Of a DNA stretch of 64,000 nt, positions 23,001-38,000 are shown piece by piece. The notes beneath the pieces were generated by a model. The model worked only from the letters and a program-made list of their open reading frames with translations, had not been told where the DNA came from and did not search any database. The position numbers and the translations under genes are program-made. The stretch lies in assembly GCF_037038585.1 (NCBI RefSeq), contig NC_092523.1, forward strand, positions 43,241,001 through 43,305,000. Direction: 5' to 3'. This DNA is from Patagioenas fasciata. Lineage: Eukaryota; Chordata; Aves; Columbiformes; Columbidae. Positions within the stretch are counted from its first letter, which is position 1, and each line of letters begins with the position of its first letter.

Positions 23001-26000
23001 ACTGTCTTTTGGTTTTGGTTCTCATAAATACCATACTCATTAAGTTTTGCTGCAATTATTGCTCATTATCTCAAAATTAAGAGGTTGAAAGGAATGAGTT
23101 TTAGTAATAATCTGCTAATGGATAATTAGTTATGCATCATTTTTAATGGATTACAAATAAAAGGATAATGTAACACTGCAGTGTCAATTTACATTGACAG
23201 TATGTCTTCAGCTGTTATTCTGTAGATCTCTCCCCTTGATAAAAATGGTTTATGGAATGAGAAACAAACCTGATGCAAGGGTACAAGAAATTATTAGAAA
23301 GGTAGAGAAAAAACCTCTGAAGAACAGATGCATTTGGATACATTTACCTTTGCTTCAGTGGTCTGTAACAGTTTGTAATGAAATGCTAGATGACTCTCTG
23401 GAAAGGATGAGGCATTGACACACAGTACTAGTAGCAACATCAGGATATGGGAATATGTTGATAATTCTTGAACTGTTGGTGTACAGATACCTGGAGTAAA
23501 TAAAAACTCTTGGGATTTTCTTTTATCCCTGAAATTAATAAAAGATTAAGAAATACACATAACATTATGTTCTGAAGGAGTAAAATATCAAAGCAATTGC
23601 TGCTTATGTGCACTTTGTTTTGAAGTATGATTGATAGTAGAACCATTTTAAGTAGTTCTATTACAACAATTTTACAGCACTGGACTTCTGAACAAAAATC
23701 CTTCCTCAAAAAGATGTACTTATCAGGTTTTATTTACCTTTTATCTCAATTACTTAAATAAAATTAATGTTAGTCTCAAAATGCTTTGTGGATCTGCTCT
23801 TTTGTCTCATTAGCTTACTAGCTTCAAGTCCAAGTGCTTACAGAACATTGTCTTCCTTTTCGGTACTGACCTGATTAATTTCATTGGCTCATCAAAGCTA
23901 TAGCTTTTCACCTGTAATAGTTGATAAGAACTGAAGTTCTAGCAACTGCTTTATTTACTGTGTCCTGTACTGAGCCATTCTATAGTAATAGACTAATCTT
24001 GCATAGACTAATTCTGTGTAAGGTATTGTAGATTGTCTTATGTAAATTTGATGTGATACAATTGGCAAATTAAAATGTATCTGTTCCAAATGAAACATGA
24101 TGATTAGTCTTTTGGTAAAAGTTCCTAACTAGCTAACTTGCTAAAGCATGCGTGAAAGATAAAGTATTTAACTGGAGTATGTGCTTAGGGGGAAAAACAT
24201 GCACATATGAAGGAGTGCTAGTGGAACTGTTCTGGAAACCTCTTGCTTTGAAGCGTAGGACTGACAGATATTGTGTACAGTATGACAGTTTGTTGGAGCA
24301 AGTCTAGAGGAGGGCCACAAATATGATCAGAGCACCTCTCCTAGGGACAGGCTGAGAGAACTGGAGTTCTTCAGCCTGGAGAAGAGAAGGCTCTGGGAAG
24401 ACCTTACAGCAGCCTTCTAGTACCTAAAGGGGCCCTAGAAGAAGGCTGGAGGGGGACTCTTTTTACAAGAGCATCTTGTAATAGGACAAGGGGTAATGGC
24501 TATAAACTAAAAGAGGACAGATTTAGTTTAGATATAATGTAGAAATTCTTCACCATGAGGATGGTGAAGCACTGGAACAGGCTGCCCAGAGAAGCTGTGG
24601 ATGCCTCATCGGTGGGAGGCTGAATGGGGCTTTGAGCAACCTGGTCTAGAGGAACATGTCCCTGTCCATGGTGAGGATGTTGGAACTGATACTTAATGTC
24701 CCTTGCAACCCAAACCATTCTATGATCTTAGCTTTCTTCCTTCTGTATTTTTGCCTTTGACTTGTTCTGGCTTCCATGACTCAGTTAAGTCTTAGCAGTG
24801 GAGTTGGTTTAATGTTGGAAAACTTACTGTCCTGTAGAAGGTATGGTGTTTCTATCTGAATTCACATCTGGGCTTTAATGCTATATTTTCTGATCTGATA
24901 AAGTGTTTGCCTCTATTTGGTCTTTGTGTTGCTCTAGAAGCCTTTGGCAAGCACTTTTGCTAAGAGTGGAGATGTATCAGGTGAAGTTTTGATAAGACAG
25001 GGTAAGAATCTTCTATTGGAGAGAGATTTTATTTCTGGTTATGGCCTTTAAAAGTGCAGTTCAGTGCTAAGGTTTGAATTCTACCTCCAAATTCATATGA
25101 TGTTGAACTTGAAGATAATTTTTACTCTAGTTGCCCTTACCTTGTATTCCACATAGTCCATATTGAATTAACAGCATTACAGTATATACATAGAAGTCTT
25201 ATGAGTAAATTGGAGGTAGATTATATGTTTGGTGTTAATCAGCCTTTGATAACAGATTTTGATGCTGACACTTGAGGAAAAGGCTCAATTTGCATATTGT
25301 TTGTGCAGTATTTATTTGTGTATCTGAAGCTTGGCACTTATTTCCAAAGTATTCCCTAGTATTATCCTCTTTTACCAAATACGACTTCTAGCTAGAACTA
25401 ATTTTCTTTGTAAAGATCATGACAACCTATACATCTTCTATAATCTGAGTTGTGGCATAAATGGACAAACATTTTGTATGTAATATTTTTCATACTATTT
25501 TATCTCTTACTATGTACATTTTTCTTCTGTCATGCATTGAATGTGGTTACAGATTTTTTTTTTGATTGCTGATTATCAAATTATTGTGTTGTACATGGAA
25601 CTTATCTAACCTGAAAGTTAAAAAAAATAACAAAATATCTAGCAGTTATTGGTTTTCTCCAGTTGAATAAAATTGGCTTCTACTTCATTTGCACTGTAAA
25701 TGTGTGTAGTAGTATCTCAATAGAATAGGTGCCTTCAGAAGTGACATTCCTCCAAAATGAGTTCATTTAGAATTATACTGAACAAGAGAAATCAAACTAT
25801 AATTTTTAAATTAAGTCTTAAAAATGCTAGGAGGTTTTTGTAGTTGTCAAATTTAAGCAGCAAAGAGATTAAAGTCTTTGTGTGATAAGATTATATTCTG
25901 AACATTTATTTGGTATTTTCAGGAACTGCCTCCTGTTGAAGACCTAGCAATAATTCTGCCTGATAATGTTGAACTGAAACTCTTTGGGACAGTTTCCAGC

Positions 26001-29000
26001 ATCATTGAGAATCTAGGTAGGCAAGATATGTTTGCTTTAGTTTTAATTAAAATAATTTCTGTATATCTCTGCATTAGTTGTGTCCTTAACTGTTCCCTGA
26101 AAGTATTAGTACTGCAGCATTCTGTTTCAGGGGTTAACAAGTTGCTGAATGAGAACTCAAACTACCAAGTGACATTTGTATTGAATTCCATTTTAGTTGG
26201 CTTATGCCTTCTAAAGATGTAAGATACTACAACTATTATGGATGTATTTTTGTGTGACTTTCATGTTCTGATCTTTACATAAAAACCCCTTTTCACCATC
26301 TATTAGGATCTTTTTATTCTGGCAACAATAAGATTGATAATTTGCAGTATTTTAAGAAATCTTCCAGTTGTACATGCTATATTTGAATTATCTCTGAAGG
26401 TACAGGTGTACAACTGGAAGTACAGATGCAGTCCCATGTGCTTGCTTGTTAACATATGAGGACAGGAAAAAACTTGCTTCTTTAGCCAGTGTAGCGGTGC
26501 TTGAGCAGTTGGCATTTTCGGCACCTTGACTAAATACAGACTGCAGACAAAATACAGTTTTGGCAGTCATAGGAGAACATGACTAACATGGTATGTAGGT
26601 ACTGGATGGCAAGATTAATGGGATTGAGAGGTACACTGTATGCAAGCCTAACTGCAGGCAATATGCATTTAGGGATATTTTCAGATATACTTGGGACCTC
26701 AGTTTTTGATATGTGAAATCAAAGTTTTGCTGAAGCTGGTATTAATAAATATCCATGGTATGGTTATATTTAAGCTTGCCTCAGGTGTTCCGTTCTGCTT
26801 GATGTGCTTTCAAAGCAATTTGCTTGTGAAAAACAGAAACAAAGTTCAATGTGAAGTATTTATGTTGAGTGGGGTACAAAAGAATTAAAGCAGATATCCA
26901 TTTGCTATTCAATTTTCTTATATTGTAAAAGACTGGGTAATACAGGCAATTCCTTTACAGTATATTAGTTGTTTTTGTTGGTTTAGAGTTAGGTTTAATT
27001 TAATTCATGTGCAGGAAGCTGTCTTCAGAATGTGGAAAGTAGTAGTCTAGTCATTGTTCTATCATTATACTTTGCCCTTTCTTGCTTATTGATATTTATG
27101 GGGACTTGAAGAAAGCTGTTTACAACTAAAGTGATAGTTTGAAAATAAGAGAGAAGTGGTTAAATCATAGTTTGCAATTATTTTTGATCTAGTATGTGAA
27201 TGTTTAAACAAAGCTGTTTTTAAAGACTTCAATTATGAAAACTGTCCTTAATTTCTAATCCTCTTTGGTATGTATAACCTTTTCAAATCCCATGCATTTA
27301 CTGCCAGGTGAATTTTGGAGTCTGTATTCTACTTTACATAACTGAAATATATTAATTGTTGAACTTGGATTGGTTGGTAAAAGTTAGAAACCAGACTAAT
27401 AATAATAATTCATGAAATAAAACTGTAAGAATGAAAAAAAAAAACCCATGATATCCTTGTTATTTTTCTGCTTTTACCACCTTGCTATATGACTTCTTTC
27501 TATGTGTTTTCCTTTGTTTTCATTACTTCTGGAAACAGTTATCTCAGTGGCCTCAATTTCAATTGTTTTGTGGCTGTATTAGGGATTCTGCTATCTATAA
27601 TAATTGTGGGTTAGTTTTTGATTTTTGAACTAAATTGATACTTGTGTATACAGGGAAGTTGAGGCCTCATTTGGAAATCACAAATATTATTTTGGCACAA
27701 TTGGTGTCCTGAACACTTTCTGTCCCTTTGTATCAGAAATCTCTGCTGTTCTCTGCAGCAAGCTTCCAGGTTCATCAGTCTGCAGTATGTGATACCTGTA
27801 AGTTGGCTATTTCATGCTATGAGGTGAACTGAGGCTGTGTCAGTTTAGGCTCATACTTGCTTCACACCGGCTAAAAGGAAGATGACAGTACTTTCTGTGA
27901 ACTTTTCCTGCTCAGTGTATCAGAATTTAACAGGATTCTTACTGTATTTTGCTTCAAGGTACTTACAGGAAAAATTCACTGTGTGGGTTGTTACCTGGAA
28001 AGTAAACAGCTTTGGTATATATTTGAAACCTGCCCTGGGACTGCACTTTCAGCCCTGGAAGAGTAGAAGCTGAGGATTTTGGGTGGGTTGGGTTAGGGTT
28101 GGTATAAGTCAATAAGTGATAATGTTTCTCCTGGGTTTTATGGGAATGGCATGACTTATGTTTTTAGAATATTTTTGTTAGCCTGCTGGAAAACTAGGGG
28201 CTATGTGCAGTCAGTCAAATTGAGAGCATTTTGTGGAAGTTTTTGGTGTGTGTTTAGAAATTCAGTGAACTATAAAGCCTGTTGCATTGTCACAGGCTTA
28301 CTTGGCATGTCACAAGGTGTTTGCAGATTGAAATAGTAGCAAAGCTGGAGTTTTAGCTTGATGAGATGTTTATTGCTTTAAGTCTTGTTATGTAAGTTTA
28401 GCAGTGATAATCTTGTTAGTTTTCATTTGAATGACACTAAGTGCTTGGGTGACTTTATTTGATGACGGAGAGGCATTGAGAATGCTTGAGTGTTCTGTTG
28501 GTTTAGAGGTAGAAAAGATTACCTTCAGAATGAGAATTTTTGAGGTTAATGCTGCTAGGCCTCTGTATTGACAGCTTTATGCATAATTCCTGCTGAACAG
28601 AAAGGAAGACCCAATATTTCTGTAGGCTAAAGCAACAAATGTGGACTACTACCAACAAGAAGAGTGAACTACTCTCAAAATTTCAATAAAAAATAAACTC
28701 TTTCTGTCTCTGAATCTGGAAAGCCTAAAAAAGAAGCAGCCTGTATATTAAATAATATATTTAATTGAGGAAGAACATGCTCTGTGTCCATTTATAAATG
28801 TTTAAGTCTACTAAATGTTACAATTTTATATTTTCAACTACTGGAATGACTTGCTCACTCTGACCACTCATACCATCATTAATCATTGATGAGGCCCAAA
28901 TGTAATATGAAACTGTAACATGACATTAAATTACAGAAATGTATTTCAAATTGTATATCTGCATACATAAGTGACACCAGCAGTTGCTACTGTGACTGGA

Positions 29001-32000
29001 CTGACATATCATTTGTGTTCTGGTCTAATTCTTATGACTTACAAGGGCAAGCTGTAATGAATAACCATCTCCATTCTTTTTTCCAAGGAGAATTTCATTT
29101 GGAATACTAAGAAGGCAGAATATATCTGCGCTCAAAAAACACAGATTATTGCTGCTGTGCACTTAATTAAGAAACATCCTGTGATGTTTCACGTATATCA
29201 CATATCTGAGACTTCTCTTTTGTACCTATTATCTGGTTTCCTTTCTCCACCCTAGAGAACAAGAATTCTGTAACAAACATAATTCTTACCACCTATATGT
29301 ACCTGGAGAAGGCGTGTATGATTGTAGGTAGTTTTGTGTGTGTGCAAGAATTTTCCAGTGAAGCTCTGTGACCTTGAATAGACAAATAGTGGAGTGGCTT
29401 GTTAGGTTTCTCTGCAATTAACTACATATTACTGTTGAAACAAAGTTCTAATTATTTTTTTTCCATTTCAGTAATAATTGAATCAATGAGAGGCCTACCT
29501 CCAATAAATGAAGACAGCATAATTTTTAAAGAAGATCGGCAAGCAGCAGGAAAGGTGTGTGTGAAGCATAAAAATCTGTTATTTTGGTTTAAATTAAAAA
29601 CATTCTTTTATATTGCAACAAGTAGTGTTGAAGCTGACTAAGTGAAAGATGTTTCCTTGATATGTAGTTTTTGTTTGAGCTTTTGACTCTTGCTATAGTA
29701 ATCTATTTTTTTTGTTGTCTCAAGAATTCCTAACCTGGAATTCATTGCATTCTTACAGAGTTGCAGTGTGCAATGAGTTTCTATTTTATGAACGTGCTCA
29801 TGGAGAGGAAGAGGTTGCTTTTAGATGTATGATGCCTTGAGTAACAGGTTGCGCTCTTTTGTTGCCAGGAGTTGGGGGCAAAGGTTGGAGAAATCAGAGT
29901 AAAGTTTCAGGAAAAATGGGGAATGTTTGCATATCTATGCCCTGCTGCTCCAGTTTAAGGCCGGTGTGTGCTTTATGCAAGTATAATGAGGAATATTTGC
30001 TGAGAGGGATGTTGCATTGAATTTTCTGTGTTTTCTGGGAAAGGAAAACCATCATTTAGAATAGTTACTACTGTAGTATCTTTGAATGCTAGATGTGAGT
30101 GAAACAAAAAAACACAGCCTGAAATTGCAACTGCTCTGTACAACATTTCAGAATTCTCTATTCTCCGTGGAGTTGGGGAGCAGACAGGAACTGACATAAA
30201 GGCATCTTGTAAAGGTGAACTTTGAGGAATAGATGATCAGTAGATTGTTCCAGATGTAAGATATTTGAAGGCATAACAGAGAGAGAACAGAGCAGACAGT
30301 GGAAAGCAGTGCAGTTGGGTAGGCAAAGGCAAAATCAACTTACGAGAACTTTTCCAAATTATGACTTAAACAGTAGCTGGGGAAATGTACTGTCAAACAG
30401 AATGTGCTAGTAAAACTGAAGCATGAAAGTAACTATATTTTATACTGCTTTTTGAAAAGATATCAACCTTCTTAAATACAAAGCATATTAAAGCTTCCCA
30501 GTTGTCTACAATGAAATTAGCTACCTACTCTTGGTGGTTTATTTTAACATTTTGTTTGTTTTTCAGATATTTGAGGTATTTGGTCCTGTTTTACATCCGT
30601 TTTATGTGTTGAGATTTAACAGCTCTGAGCATATAATAGCAAAAGGTATTACTGTGCAAGATAGCATGTATTTTGCTCCATCAGTGGAAGACTTCACCCA
30701 GTATATATTTGCAGAGAAACTAAAACAGTGAGTTTGACTTTTTTCCTCATCTGGTTATAATGTATTTTTCAACATAAGTAGAAATCTGGGATTTAAGTTT
30801 AGCCTTGAGTGAGAAACTGTAGGACTAAGCTTGACACTAAAACTTTTGTTTTTTTAGATATTCTCAATTGTGTTGTAGTAACAAAGTTGTACTGTTTTGT
30901 CTTTCAGAACAGCACAAGTAGCTGTAAACTACAAGCTTCTAAAGTGTTACAATTGCTAAGTTTAGGAGCTTCTTAGTTGGCTTAATATATTAAGCTCTCT
31001 TGCTTTTCATGTTTCTTTGTTACCTAAAATATCATAACCAAAAAAACATTCATTGGTACTTCCTTCCCCCACACCCTCACACACACATACACATGCATGG
31101 GTTTTGTGAACTGAACTTTCCAGATTTTGTTGTTCTGCAGCCTGTTGTTTAGTTTCATAATTTAAAATAAACCTGTTTGAATTCTGAACAAGTTTGTATT
31201 TATATACTATTTTTCTTTCATGTTACAAGGCCAGAACTGAAATTTAATTATCAATAAAGCTGTTGTGCAGTTGAGGAATAACAATTATCTATGAAAATTA
31301 CCTGCTGTAAATTTGGGAGAGGGAGGGATTTGAGTGACAACATAATATCATGCTCAGAAACTTCTCAATAGTATTGGTGTATCCTGGTCTGCCTGAGGAA
31401 AGTATTGTGACTTGTTGCCATTTTAAAGGAAGTATACTCAAAGATACAGAATAAGAAATAAAGTGTAATAAATGACTGCTAGATATTAGTGTTCTACTTA
31501 TAGTTACTTCAGACAAATATTAATCAATAGGTTAAAAAAAGTCATTTGTCATACAAGAGACTTAGTCTCTGTGAGGATTAGTTCTCATCTGACTTGCAAT
31601 GTTTTCTGACGATAGCCAGTAATATTAATGTCTGCATTAATTGCAACTCTGCCAGTATTCATACTGGATAATTTTTTTCGTTAGTCATACATGTGGCTAG
31701 GCCTGCAGGAGTCTTTTTTTTTAATTATTTTTTTCCATCCTTACCAATTTCTGTGGAAGCAACAAGCATTTTTTTAATTTCAGTGAAGACTAAAATAGAT
31801 CACTTTCTCACTCTGCTGCTTGGTTTTGTTTTGTTTTTTTTTTTTTTTTCTGCAGCATTTTAATTCCAGCTGATCTTTGATTTGTGCCATTAAACTCTGT
31901 TGCTTAACACAGTAACTGCAAAGACTTTGTTTCTCTGCTTACTATATTAAAAACTGTGTGCCATACTCAGCATCTGAGATGTGAGACTCATGTTTTTGTT

Positions 32001-35000
32001 GCATGCCTTGCAGCTAGTTTTGGGAACTGTCTTTCGGTAGTATGTCACTATCATTCGTGGTACAAAATTGAACACTGGGTAAGATGTTTCACTCTGTCAT
32101 GACATATCAGTGCAGCTGAACAGTGCATCAGACACTGTTTCCTGCCATGCGTTACAGTCAGCAGTGTGAACACCTTTGTAATCTGACGTAAACCATAATT
32201 TCTGAATAATGTGACTTAAGTTACATTTTAATGAAACAATGTTTTATTTCCGAGTTTTGACAGTAAAGCTTTTGTGAGGCAATTAGTATTTGTCGAAGCT
32301 GCCTTTTAGCAAACTAGGTGTCATTGAAAAAGGAAAAATAATTTTGATTCCTCATCTGTGCTGTAATGTCTATGTAAAGAAACCAAGATGGACAGCATGG
32401 ATAGTAGAAAAGCAGAGCTTTAGTCGTTGCTTCACAAGAAGGCTTTCAGACCTTAACACACTGTAAATTGGGTGACCAGTGACTTGTTTTCTGCTTTTTG
32501 TTGGTTTGACTGTGCAGACCTGCTTGTGAAGTAGCGTAGGCTTGAAGTTTTAGAACCGCTACTCAAAACTTGATGGTACTTTGAAAAAGAATCAGGATTA
32601 AGATCTGAAAGAAATCTTAAGTTCGAAGCTTCTTCTGAAATCTGGCATGCAATCTGCTTGCATTGTGCAAAGTTGCAGCACTGTGAGTAAGCCTTACACT
32701 TTATAGAAAAATAAATGAAAGTGTAGTGTAAAACTTCTTGAATGCAATACAATTTGTTGCTAAAAATAGATGTTTTATTGCCTGAAACACAAAGTAATTC
32801 TAAAGAAGCTCATGTATTTTCATGATTCCTCTGAGTCACCTTTTGTTAGACTTTGAGATCTTACGGTACCTGAGTTGGGAAGACCAATATTACTGTCTCG
32901 TTCTTTTCAGAAGATTATTAAGTATCTCAGAGCATGAAAAGTGTGGTGTGTTTTGCTGAAATGGGGAAGGCTGCCTTGGGAGAGAGAGATAAGATGCCAT
33001 GAAGAATTTACAAGGTCTAAATTTTGCTGTCAGTAGTACTGTATATGGTCTAATGACCACACATCTTGGAGGTGTACTCTGGTATTTCTGGTAGGCATTT
33101 ATTGCCCCAAAATAACAGGATCAGAGGGAAAAAACAAAGAAGTTGTTTCATAATTAAAAAGGTGTTACCTTTTGTTATTGCATAGGTTGAGAGTTTTCTG
33201 CAGTTGAGAAGTTACTCCTATAGAGCCCTTGATCTATCTTTCTTCCTTGTTACATTTGCTTCTAATTGAACTTCAAAATGGCTTGCATGCTAATATGATT
33301 TGTTTATAATCACAAACGTGGAGGGTCTTTATGGTTTTCTAGTGACATGTGGAGACTGAGCTCTGGTTTTATGGTTAGAGGTTGAGGCACAAACTACCTC
33401 CAGATGACTCACCAGCATTCTCATGGGCAGCTTTCGACTAAGGACCTACTAAGTCTAGGATACCTAGAGCCAGTGGTTATGTACTTTGATGTAGCTGTTG
33501 CTGTTTGATTGTCATTGATTTGGTGAATACATAAACCCCTCCTTGGTTATTAGAGCACTGATGAAAGACTTTTCACACTGAACATGTTGGTATTTTTAAA
33601 TATCTAGTTCTGTTTTTCAACTAAGAATTTTCAGTTTTACACAGTTTGTCTGTGCAGGTGAACATTGTCTTCACGTTTCAGACCAAAATATATTAAATTA
33701 GTGAACAGTGTGGAAGAACCTTCCACAGACTTCAACAGGATAGTTGAAATTTATTCCACAAAATTTTTGCTGATCAAAGAAATGACTTGATTTTTAGTGA
33801 AGTTCTTAAAGTGGTGGGTGAAATAAATGACACCACTTCAAATTAATTTTGGTGCTTGTCAGGCATTATGATTGAGCTTTTAAATTTTATATTTACAATT
33901 TAATAGAAGGTGAAACCTAACTTATATTAATAGAATTGTAAACCAAGCTTAGAGTTTCTTTGTTCCAAATTCAGTTCACTATAGGTATACTTAAAGCCTG
34001 TGTCCTACTAGACTAACTCATTGTCCTTTTGAACTGGAGATTTGTATTCTGAAACCAGAAGAGTAAGAAAGCTTATGACTAGTCAGCACTTAGCATAAAT
34101 TGCAGTGAAGTACCTCAATTGAGGTTCAAAGCACTTTAGTCTCAAAAGGATGTTTTGAGAGAATGTTGATCAAGCTTAATATTAGCTGGGTGAAATGTTC
34201 AGTGTTCACTTAAGTAGGAAGATTTTTCAAGTGACATATGTAGTGAAGTTCTAAGTTGACACAGACATTACTATTCACTTAGAAACAACATTAAAAAACA
34301 AATGCCACTTGTAAAACTGCCAGTTCATGGTGTAGGAGATCTGGTACCTTGAAGAAAGCGTTACCCTATTTGCTACAGTACAGTTCTTGCAAATTATTTC
34401 TAACCTGGAATAGGTTCCTACTACATGACTCCAACAAGAGATGTTCCATAGCCCACTTACACGATTTTCTTTCATCTTGATTGTCTAATTGTGTATTGTT
34501 TTTGTTTGTTTGTTCTCTTTTAGGGAAAAAGGTTCAGATGCATCTTGGAAGAATGACCAAGAACCACCACCTGAGGTAACTATATAGTTTTTTTTATTTG
34601 TTGTTTTTTATTACATAATATATATGTTGAAAAAATTATGCGCAGAGTAACTAATTAGCAAGCATTTTTTATGCAGACAAGAGTTGGATGTACCTCTTTT
34701 CTTCATTAAACAGAAGGCCATGCTTTTCTTGGAGAGGTTTCACAGTCAGCATAGAGTACTAGCTGTCTTTCAATCCTTACTTTTTGCAGTTGGGAAAATG
34801 TATATCTTCAGTTCCTCAAGTCCTTCAAGAATATGTTTGACAACCTGAATATTCAGCTTTGAGTAGCAGTGCTTTTACCTTACCCAATAATTTTTCTTCT
34901 GTGAGGGAATTTTTGTTCTTGCTGTTCTTTCAGTGCAGCTCTCTTTTCCCTTGCCCACAAGCAATTGTTTGTCTTTGAAGGCCTACTAATACTCTGCAAA

Positions 35001-38000
35001 CTGTACTACTTGGGTGTTCAATTTGTCTCCTTTGGTACATTAACTTGACACCTCCTCTGCATTCTTTGAATGTTTTCTTAGTAAAATTTCTCTACTGTTT
35101 GCTATTATAAAACACTAGTTTCATGGGAGATGAGCTTCTTCCATACAAAGACATACATACATGATTGTGTAGAAGGAGAGCTCCTCACAACTGTTGACAT
35201 ACTTACTGTAGGATCTGTAAGATTTTTGCAATGACATCCAGGATTCCTGTCCAGTGTTCCTTAACTCCGCTCTTAACTATACTTTTTTCATTACTATTCT
35301 CTTTTTCGCTAAGAATTGCAAGGCTGATAGCTTTATTGAGATGTTTTCATTAGATTTGTTTTCTAGCTCAAGATTTGTGTCACTTTTCCTTGCAATTTCT
35401 ACTTGAAACATATTTTAATCAAAATAGGTGAAATTCCTGGAAGCCTTATGTTTACTATAGTATAGTATCTGTATCTGCTTGTTCTGAATCTTCTAAAAGC
35501 TTGTGTAGTTAGCATAGTTCTAAGCTATGTAGTATGTGCTTCTTAGTCTATAATTAAGTAGGAAGGTGGTTTTTGTGTGTGTTTTTGTTTTAGTGTTCTA
35601 ACCGATTTTTAGGATATTTTGTTTGGAAGAGATCTGCAATGATCGCTTAGTCCAACTGCCTGACTACTTCAGGGCTGACCAAAAGCTAAAGCGTGTTATT
35701 AAGGGCATTATCCAAATACCTCATAAACACTGACAGGCTTGGGACATCAACCACTGCACTAGGGAGCCCATTCCAGGGCTTGACCACTCAATAAAAAAAT
35801 GCTTCCTCATGTCCAGTCTAAACATGCCCTGGCACAGCTTTGAACTATTCCCATGTGTCCTATCACTGGATACCAAAGAGATCAGCACCTCCCCCTCCAA
35901 GTCTCATCCTCTGGAAACTGTAGAGAGCCATGAGGTCACTCCTTAGCCCCCCTTTCTCCAAACTAGACAAGCCTGAAGTCCTTGGCCACTCCTCATAGGA
36001 CATTCCTGCAGCCCTTTCACCAGCTTTGTTGCCTTCCTCTGGATACATTCAAGGACCTTCACATCCTTCTTAAATTGTGAGCACCAGAGCTGCATGCAGT
36101 GCTGAAGGTGAGGCCACACCAGTGTTGAATACTGTGGGATAATCACCTCTTTGGAGTGGCTGCTTGCACTATGCTTTCATCCCAGGACATGGGTTGCTCT
36201 TGCAGCTCCCAGAGCTCACACTGCTGGCTCACACTGAGCTGCTGTCAACCAGCACCTTCAAATCCCTACTGCAGGACTGCTCTCCAGCCACTCCACTCCC
36301 CATTTATACTTGTTCCTAGTGTTGCTCCATCTTAAGTGCAGAATTGAGCATTTCTAAATTTCATCCAGTTGATTGCCCAATGCTCCAATCTGTCTGGATC
36401 CCTCTGCAAGGCCTCTCAAGAGAGTCAATAGCATCTCTTAGTTTTGTATCATCAGCAAATTTGCTAATGATTCATTCAACTCCTGCATCCAGGTTGTTGA
36501 TAAATATATTGACAGAAGTGGCCCTAGAACCAAACCCTGAGGAACACTGCTGCTGACCAGTCACCAGCCAGATGTAGCTCCTTTCACTGCAACCCTTTGA
36601 GCTCTACCCTTCATCCAATTTTTCACCTGTGGTACCATGAACCTGCTAATCCCACAGTTGGACAACTTGTCCAGAAGGATACTGTGAGGGACAGTGTCAG
36701 TTTTTGCTTTTCTTCCCCACTCCACCACCCTGCAATGGAACTAAGCTGAGCGGTGTTAAGTTCTCTCAAAAAATGCTTCTCTGTCAGTTCTGTTAATTGC
36801 CTTCCTTTCTTGGGGAGACATCATCTCACAGAGAATCATGATTTGAGAATTGTTTCATAGAATTGAACTGTAGGTATGTGATCAATAGAGATTTGAAAGA
36901 CTCTGTATACTTAGAAACTTTTGGCTAGTCTTTGTTTTGTGAAAAAAATTTTCTAGTGACGATGATACAAAATGTGCTGATTGGCTAATGCTGTGCTTTT
37001 TTTTTTTTCTGTTTCTTAGTCATATTTTTAAATTTGCTAAGGAGATAAGCTTGTAAATTTGAGTTTGTAGTAGCCTAAGTAACTTTAAAATTTGGCTAAA
37101 TGTGGTCAAGTCTTCTGCAGACATGGATCCATTGTTTTTTTCCAAAGTTGATATTTATTTTTCTATTCTTTTTCTTAATTGTAATTACGATACTGCGTTA
37201 CCTTCAGGTTAGAATCTGAAAGTACGGGGGAACTTTAGGTTTACTGTACTTCCCTATAGCAAGGAAGCAAGCTTGAATGAAATCGGTGATGGCAAAGATG
37301 TGCAAACTTGATTGCTTTTATGATGCCTTTGTTTCCATGGCTGTTCTGACTTTGTGATATGTGTGCTCTGTTTTGGAGAAAACACCACATCTAACATCCT
37401 GTAGTGTTAATTAGAATAATCTTTGGATAGTTTTGACAATAAGAGTTTACACTTAAATGTCCAAACTGTGATGGCTAATGTGCTGATAGAAAGTAGCTTT
37501 TGCTTTGAAGGGTATTGCTGTTGACAAGGGTGCAGGTTAAATCTTATACTACTGATGTTTAAAATAGTCTCTACAGCCAGTCTTTTAGAGCCCTCAGGTG
37601 CCTCAACTTTTCTGGCCAGCTCCCACAGTAAACTGTGTGCAATTGCTGGAGTCAATTCTTTTTGTGATACTGTGAAGCTTTATTCTTATATGAAGGTTAA
37701 ATTAATCCATGTTAGGCCTTTTATGCTTTCTACAGTAAGGTGTATGATAAGTGTTTCTTTTCTGACAGGCTTGTAATTAGCCCAGCTTAACTGTAGCCTT
37801 GTCTTTGGGGTCATAGGATGTGATCTGTATGCTGCAAGGCTATCAGGAGCAGAAAACTGCGATTGTGAGGCAGCTTTTATGGAGTGTTATGTGGAAATTA
37901 GCTAGCAACGGAAGGTACCTGTTGTTTGTTATTTCTGCTCTACTGGAGGATGGCACATTGAAGTCCCAAGGAAAAGTTGGAGTTAGTGAAAGATTTTACT

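Noticed and set aside
23194-23418. Possible extra NAF1 exon in intron 2
   Set aside because: Entering at the nearest acceptor (TGTAG before ATCTCT) in the required phase gives a stop after about 15 codons, and the peptide matches nothing in NAF1.
31834-31900. T16 + CTGCAG acceptor-like site in intron 5
   Set aside because: In phase it reaches TGA within nine codons and no matching donor is obvious; probably a pseudo-acceptor.
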